From the NCBI GenBank assembly GCA_003164715.1, contig PLTZ01000076.1, forward strand, positions 30,197-94,196: DNA of 64,000 bases. Direction: 5' to 3'. Under the pieces are notes generated by a model, which saw nothing but the letters and a program-made list of their open reading frames with translations, did not search any database and was not told where the DNA came from. Source of the stretch: Opitutaceae bacterium (GTDB taxonomy: Bacteria; Verrucomicrobiota; Verrucomicrobiia; Opitutales; Opitutaceae). Every line of letters begins with the position of its first letter. The first letter of the stretch is position 1. This document shows positions 59,813 through 64,000 of this stretch, piece after piece. A program made the translations under genes and the position numbers.

Positions 59813-60136
59813 CTAGGCCATATTCATAAGCATCTTAAAAAAGTAGCCGTGGGACTCCTCGACACCCATGGCGGCCCGGACGACCGTCGAGCCCCAGTCC
59901 TTCGCCAGCCATGAAACCACCACGGGATTGTAGAACTTGGCGCCCTCCCAGCCCGTGTTGCTCGGAAAGAAGCTGTTTCCGAGGACATGGAGCCTTTCGT
60001 GCTTTGAGACGGCCGTTTCTGACCGGGCGGGAAGGACGCTCAGAAGGAGAATCCCAAATAGAAACGCCCGAGGAATCAAACGCGCCGCCGCCAACCGCTT
60101 GCACCGGTTCCGAGCGCCTGAGGTGGCGGGCCTCAT
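59813..60136 (-). pseudogene. GH5 cellulase N-terminal remnant
   Basis: 107 codons. After a signal-like segment (AFLFGILLLSVLPARSE) the sequence ERLHVLGNSFFPSNTGWEGAKFYNPVVVSWLAKDWGSTVVRAAMGVEE matches the first strands of GH5 endoglucanases. About 15 residues that normally separate the HVEGN-like and SFFWSN-like parts seem deleted. The frame stops at NMA, before both catalytic Glu residues, so over two-thirds of the enzyme is missing. It is a decayed gene. Its ATG overlaps the stop of a tiny upstream frame by 4 bp. Confidence 0.75.
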
Positions 60137-60282
60137 TCCCGTCGTGCCTTTTCCATGGCTTCCGAAGGTTGCAAGCCCGCGTAGTCCTGAGCGCGGAAGA
60201 ACCGGCTGCTGAAGCCATTGCCTAGAAGGGCAGGCACCATTGCGCCGGTGACCAGCGCCCATTTACCTCCAAGTGTTTCCAT
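60133..60282 (-). CDS. Possible small membrane protein, unknown
   Basis: 49 residues, METLGGKWALVTGAMVPAL at the start, with one short hydrophobic segment. It ends in an ATGA overlap with the GH5 remnant, which could be coincidence or old coupling. No ribosome-binding site is visible. It may be a remnant like its neighbour. Not recognised. Confidence 0.25.
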   Translation of the reverse strand: METLGGKWALVTGAMVPALLGNGFSSRFFRAQDYAGLQPSEAMEKARRE

Positions 60283-60538
60283 GTTTACGATGTTTGGTTG
60301 TAACTGGTGTGAAGTGTGGGTCGCCCCATTTCCTTCGATCCAAAGATTAACAAGCTGTGGGAAAGTGGCGGGCTGACCATAACATATTCGGCGGTGGTGG
60401 AGACACGGAATGCGGGGACACGGCAACGCCGTCCTAGGAGACGCGGCACCCGTCCATGCGACCATTGGATGGGTGCCGCGCAAGCCGTTCACTCCCTTTG
60501 TTCTCGCTCTGCCCGCTAGGCATTTGTGTTGTTGAGGA
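60283..60538. other. Intergenic sequence between the GH5 remnant region and the GT39-like gene
   Basis: About 256 bp of lower-GC sequence with no gene support; together with the doubtful 49-codon frame it makes a 400-bp gap. It should hold the promoter of the rightward GT39-like gene. No hairpins of note were found. Confidence 0.3.
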
Positions 60539-60565
60539 ATGGCTGGCTTGGGAGTTGTGGGAAAC

Positions 60566-62149
60566 ATGCGGAAGGTGGTGCGGATTGCGTTGTGGTCTGC
60601 CGCAGCGCTTGTCGTGGGATACCACGCTGTCGTGGAGATCACCTCGATCTCGCTTGGGGAGCCCATGGGCTTATGGGAGACGGTCTATGCCTCGATCGCG
60701 AGGGAATGGCCCCAGCAGTACCAATGGGGTCACTTTGTTTTGGGGCACGACAACTACGGCCCCGGCTACCCGGCGTTCTGCCGCCCATTTCTGCTGGTGT
60801 TTTCGGACGTCTACGTTGCTCACCGCGTGGCCAACCTGGTTTGCATCGTGGCCGCCTGCGTCCTCCTCGCGGGTCTGCTGCGCCTAAACAAGTGCCGCGG
60901 CCCCATCACGGCGGCCGTGGTTGGCATCGTGTTTGCCATGAACGCTGGCTCCTACTCGATCCAGGCGCGTCCCGATTTCCTTGTGCTCCTTGAGGTGACC
61001 GTGCTCCTCGGCGCCGGGCAACTCGCGGCAATGGGTCGCCTTTCTGCGTGGCGCTTTGGTCTTGCCGCGGGCTTTCTTGCTCTTGCGGCCTACCTTACCA
61101 AGCCCTACGGTGCATTCGCCTTGGGGGCCACTCTCGGCTACCTGTGGATTTTTGGGCGGGCGCGCTACGCAGCGGTGGCTACACTCACGAGCGCGGTGAT
61201 TCTGCTGCCCGGCGTCTGCCTATATGCGCAGGCAAATCCCCTCTATTTCTTTGAGACATTCCGGGCGCATCTGGCGCACAACGACCCAAATTTCGGATGG
61301 ATGGTGCACCAGACAGCGGACTTCGTTCTGCTGGGATGTGGGCTCTGCGCCGCTGCCGCCGCTGGCTGCTTCTTGCAGCTTCGCCGAGTGCTCCAGAACC
61401 GTGGCAACGCCGGTCGGGTAACCTCGAAGACCGATTGCAGCGGGTATTGGGCGTGGCACTGCATCCTGGCGGCAGGCGTTCTTGCGGTGGGCCTGGGCTG
61501 GCACACAGGGGCCTATCTCACGTATTACTTCCACCTGCTCCTCGTTCCCCTTTGCGTGCTTGCAGCGGCATTCACGGTTCCAGATGGACGGGAGGAACCC
61601 CCCATTTGGGCCGCGGGGTTGCTCCTCGTGAACCTCTTGGTCCTAATCCTTGTGGCGCCGCCGCTGCCGCAGACTGACACGGGCTGGGTTGCGCTGCGCG
61701 ACGATGTGCGGAAGCAGCGCGGCCTGGTGCTTGTGGACGCGGTGATGGAGCCCTTCACGCGCGACAGACCGGAGCTCGTGCTCGCTGACACCGGGATGGC
61801 TGCCTACGCGCTCCATGAGGCGTCTCTTTTTTCCCCCGCGGACCCACGTGTCGCACGCATTCAGGGGGAGTGTCAGGCCTTTGCGAAGGATTGGTCGAGC
61901 TGGATCAAGGAGCACCGGCCCGAGGCGATCTACCTCGATTTTCAGGTGCTACGGAATCCCTCGGGCACTGGGCCCGACCTCATCGCGCCAAGAAATGGGC
62001 TTCCGTGGTTCAGCCAGGCGGCCCTTGGTGATTACTACCGTTCAGAGCTTTTCCGAATACACCCTTACTATGGGGCCACCAACGAACGCCGACAGGATGC
62101 CGGCTCCTGGGAAACGCTGATCATCAAACTGGTCCGGAAGCGACCCTGA
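60566..62149 (+). CDS. GT39-like (PMT/ArnT-type) membrane glycosyltransferase
   Basis: 527 residues from MRKVVRIALW; an in-frame ATG nine codons upstream (60539) is the alternative. About ten membrane segments. HFVLGHDNYGPGYP after the first segment corresponds to the lumenal/periplasmic loop of the PMT_2/GT39 group, and PLLVFSDVYVAHRVANL and YLTKPYGAFALG follow in order; the soluble C-terminus (about 375-527) contains VLADTGMAAY and AIYLDFQ. Such enzymes transfer sugars from polyprenyl-phosphate donors outside the inner membrane. No acceptor can be inferred. Confidence 0.7.
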   Translation: MRKVVRIALWSAAALVVGYHAVVEITSISLGEPMGLWETVYASIAREWPQQYQWGHFVLGHDNYGPGYPAFCRPFLLVFSDVYVAHRVANLVCIVAACVLLAGLLRLNKCRGPITAAVVGIVFAMNAGSYSIQARPDFLVLLEVTVLLGAGQLAAMGRLSAWRFGLAAGFLALAAYLTKPYGAFALGATLGYLWIFGRARYAAVATLTSAVILLPGVCLYAQANPLYFFETFRAHLAHNDPNFGWMVHQTADFVLLGCGLCAAAAAGCFLQLRRVLQNRGNAGRVTSKTDCSGYWAWHCILAAGVLAVGLGWHTGAYLTYYFHLLLVPLCVLAAAFTVPDGREEPPIWAAGLLLVNLLVLILVAPPLPQTDTGWVALRDDVRKQRGLVLVDAVMEPFTRDRPELVLADTGMAAYALHEASLFSPADPRVARIQGECQAFAKDWSSWIKEHRPEAIYLDFQVLRNPSGTGPDLIAPRNGLPWFSQAALGDYYRSELFRIHPYYGATNERRQDAGSWETLIIKLVRKRP

Positions 62150-62724
62150 GCGGATTGGCGCACCGTCATCTTGAAAATGGCTGAGAAGGAGGGATTCGAA
62201 CGCTCCGTAGGGCAAACAAGGTGCTGATGGTAAGCCGATGAAGACCGATCAAATCAGGGTGGGTCATTGGCGTCGTGAAACGGCTGCGAACGAAGAAAAC
62301 AAGAGCAGGGGAACACTCAGGGGGCACCTAGATATTTCTGCTTAGGCCATAATTCCCTGAATCGTTGGCTATGAATGGCTGCCCAAGGAGGGATCCGAGA
62401 CAAAATCCGGCGGGTCTCTATGCCCTTCGAGAAAGGGAGGAATTCGACGAAACAATCGAGATTCGTCCTTCCGAAGAGGCGCTTGCTGTTTGGGAATGCA
62501 ACCGATCCTTGGGAGGTAGTTCTTAAGGTCCGTTCGTGGGCCATAAGACTGAAGAAGGTCAGCCAATTCTGAGAACGGATCTGGCGTGGAAGCGCCGGGT
62601 CAGGGAAGAGCGGCTTGGGGCAGCGAAATTCATCGAAGGATCAGGGACCTTGTTCCGCTCGAATCTCGCGCACTGTCGAGGCGCGCCGGTTGTGTAATGG
62701 CGTTTTCGCGATAAGCTTTGAAAT
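62150..62724. other. 575-bp gene-poor stretch with tRNA-3'-end-like fragments
   Basis: No supported gene. A 65-codon rightward frame (62375-62572) has no recognisable product. The stretch contains a fragment with exact tRNA 3'-end geometry (62178-62206, leftward) and a degenerate similar copy near 62376-62400, suggesting remnants of an integration site. Base composition is lower in GC than the flanks. Confidence 0.4.
62178..62206 (-). other. tRNA 3'-end fragment (possible attachment-site remnant)
   Basis: Read leftward, the sequence has a 5-nt T-stem, the TTCGAAT T-loop, the 3' T-stem, a 7-nt acceptor half, a discriminator G and CCA, in exactly the right spacing; one T-stem pair is C.C. No complementary acceptor 5' half (TGAGAAG) is found within tRNA distance, so this is only the 3' part, as left behind by tRNA-targeting integrases. 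Confidence 0.5.
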
Positions 62725-63006
62725 ATGAACTTAACTTCTTCAATCAGTCACGAAAACATCGCTCGGCGGGCCTATCAGATCTGGGAAGAAGCCGGCCGGC
62801 GGGACGGCAACGAGACGGTGCACTGGCTGCAAGCCGAACGCGAACTGGACGCGCAGCACGGAATGACTGGCGAGGTAGATGGCGCCCGGGGCAAGTCGGT
62901 GGAGCCGCCCGTCGCCGGAAGACACGCTCATGAAATAAGTCCGCACAGCACCAATTACGCTCATCCCGGCGTCACGACCGATTCATTGCATCACGTCCGC
63001 AATTGA
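62725..63006 (+). CDS. DUF2934-domain small protein
   Basis: 93 residues. Residues 9-42 (ENIARRAYQIWEEAGRRDG, HWLQAEREL) are the DUF2934 motif, a short helical domain of unknown role found in many soil bacteria. The remainder is polar without structure signals. Isolated in a gene-poor region. Confidence 0.75.
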   Translation: MNLTSSISHENIARRAYQIWEEAGRRDGNETVHWLQAERELDAQHGMTGEVDGARGKSVEPPVAGRHAHEISPHSTNYAHPGVTTDSLHHVRN

Positions 63007-63310
63007 TAGAGGGTTGGGCCCTGTTGCATGAATCTGGCGCTCTGCCTTTGCCTCAGAAACCGTTGCCAAGGCCTAAACCGCTAGGCCGCAGGCCTGCCGC
63101 CCCTAATGCCGTGGTTGACCCGCCGCCAGGCGCACATCTCCATGCGGCGGCCCTAATGTCGGTTCGATGAGGCGTAGGAGGACTCTTCGGAGCACCTAGT
63201 CGCGTCCGATGGCCGGGAGCGAGCACGCGACCTACGCCCGCGCCGATGTGCATCCGCCTTGGAGTCACGACGGGCTCAGAGGCGGTCGTGACGCAATGGC
63301 GAACACGCCG
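63007..63310. other. 304-bp intergenic region
   Basis: GC-rich with short imperfect repeats such as GCCCCTAATGCCG and GCCCTAATGTCG (about 63101-63165). Frames on either strand give only arginine/proline-rich shadow peptides. No gene or hairpin was supported. Confidence 0.35.
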
Positions 63311-63955
63311 CTACGGGCTACCGCCCCGGCAAGTGAGCCCGACCATGCCAACGCCGCATGCCGTCCCTAAGTACGCGCCTGCAAGGATGTCCCCAACAAA
63401 ATGGTAATCCGAGCCCCAAAGGCCGATCGCGACCAGGGAGACCAAGGCGACCCCCAACCAACGCATCTTCGGCACCCGAAGCCATATCACTGCGGCCAGT
63501 GCCGCCATCTGTGTCGTGTGTCCTGAGGGAAACGATTCCCATCCGGCACCTCCGTGAAGAAGATGAAAACCATACGATCCGTCGACAATCCATGAAGGAT
63601 TGTGACCGACCCACGTCTCCGGCCAGGTCCTTCCGAAGAAGTGCTTCAAAAGCTCCTTAATCTCTGCCGATACCAAGACCGCCAGACTCGCCGCCATCAC
63701 TGTCTTCCCATTTTCGGCCGGCTTCCAGTTCGTGAATATGGCAGCAAGAGCCCCCACGCAAAGAGCCAGCGTCGCCGCAAACCTCAGCGGATCGACAATA
63801 TGGGTCAATGCGTCCAAGAACGCCGCCCGGCGCAAATGTTCGTGGGACCATGTCGAGGCGGCACGATCAACGAAGAGAACCGAGAAGGCCAACAGGAGTA
63901 TGCAGGCAATGAGGGCGTAAAGGAAGCAACGAACGCGATCTTGAGGCTTCGCCAT
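63311..63955 (-). CDS. PAP2-family membrane phosphatase
   Basis: 214 residues with about six membrane segments. The phosphatase motifs are KELLKHFFGRTWPETW (motif 1, Lys/Arg), SFPSGHTTQ (motif 2) and SDYHFVGDILAG (motif 3, His and Asp). The Arg that normally precedes the motif-3 His by six residues is a Leu here. Members dephosphorylate lipid phosphates such as undecaprenyl pyrophosphate or phosphatidate on the periplasmic side. The start is close to the right edge of the window. Confidence 0.88.
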   Translation of the reverse strand: MAKPQDRVRCFLYALIACILLLAFSVLFVDRAASTWSHEHLRRAAFLDALTHIVDPLRFAATLALCVGALAAIFTNWKPAENGKTVMAASLAVLVSAEIKELLKHFFGRTWPETWVGHNPSWIVDGSYGFHLLHGGAGWESFPSGHTTQMAALAAVIWLRVPKMRWLGVALVSLVAIGLWGSDYHFVGDILAGAYLGTACGVGMVGLTCRGGSP

Positions 63956-64000
63956 AGGGGAGAGCGGCTTTCTGAGTGAGGTGGTCCCCGGAAACTGGAC

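Noticed and set aside
62375..62572. 65-codon frame in the gene-poor stretch
   Set aside because: No recognisable product; it starts within the degenerate tRNA-like fragment.

Overview
The window is 64 kb of GC-rich DNA, densely packed with genes. It looks like a chromosome segment of an Opitutaceae-like member of the Verrucomicrobiota. The basis is inference from gene content: a giant autotransporter-type beta-strand-repeat protein with a PEP-CTERM tail, an NHL-repeat surface protein, many Tat- or Sec-exported glycoside hydrolases, a DUF2934 protein, a YchF-like DUF933 protein, and no SusC/SusD pair. No rRNA, complete tRNA or CRISPR array was found.

Layout. 1-3.0 kb: a leftward iorA-iorB-xdhC type molybdenum hydroxylase operon, with xdhC cut by the window edge. 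3.1-7.7 kb: two hybrid histidine kinases. 7.8-11.7 kb: LysE exporter, DEAD-box helicase with a DbpA-type tail, YncE-like propeller, pterin dehydratase. 11.7-34 kb: a carbohydrate-use region with GH9, a Tat-exported GH42/GHL6-like protein, GH2, a complete sugar ABC importer (ATPase, permease, binding protein), a fucose/arabinose-isomerase-like enzyme, a type-B carboxylesterase and a GH94 phosphorylase. Thymidine kinase, a stand-alone GGQ release-factor-like protein and a double DUF3857/transglutaminase protein are interspersed. 34-44.7 kb: acyltransferase, CutA, an AsmA-like small protein, a copper-type P-ATPase, the NHL protein, a Gfo/Idh/MocA oxidoreductase and a GH47 alpha-mannosidase. 45.3-47.4 kb: a TnpB-related RuvC nuclease gene preceded by about 300 bp of closely spaced hairpins, the best candidate here for an undescribed RNA-protein system. 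47.4-55.5 kb: exported and membrane proteins, a YchF-like protein without its GTPase domain, and the giant PEP-CTERM protein. 55.5-64 kb: a looser, more AT-rich accessory stretch with three methyltransferases (one frameshifted), a GT39-like membrane protein, a GH5 cellulase remnant, tRNA-3'-end-like fragments, a DUF2934 protein and a PAP2 phosphatase.

How the parts fit (inference). Exported GH9, GH2, GH42-like and esterase enzymes would release oligosaccharides from plant-type polysaccharide. The ABC importer takes up a sugar, and the GH94 phosphorylase and the isomerase-like enzyme channel it into metabolism. The hybrid kinases and surface proteins are ordinary for this lineage. The TnpB-related locus shows no transposase and no room for a right end, so it may be a resident RNA-guided nuclease rather than an active insertion sequence.
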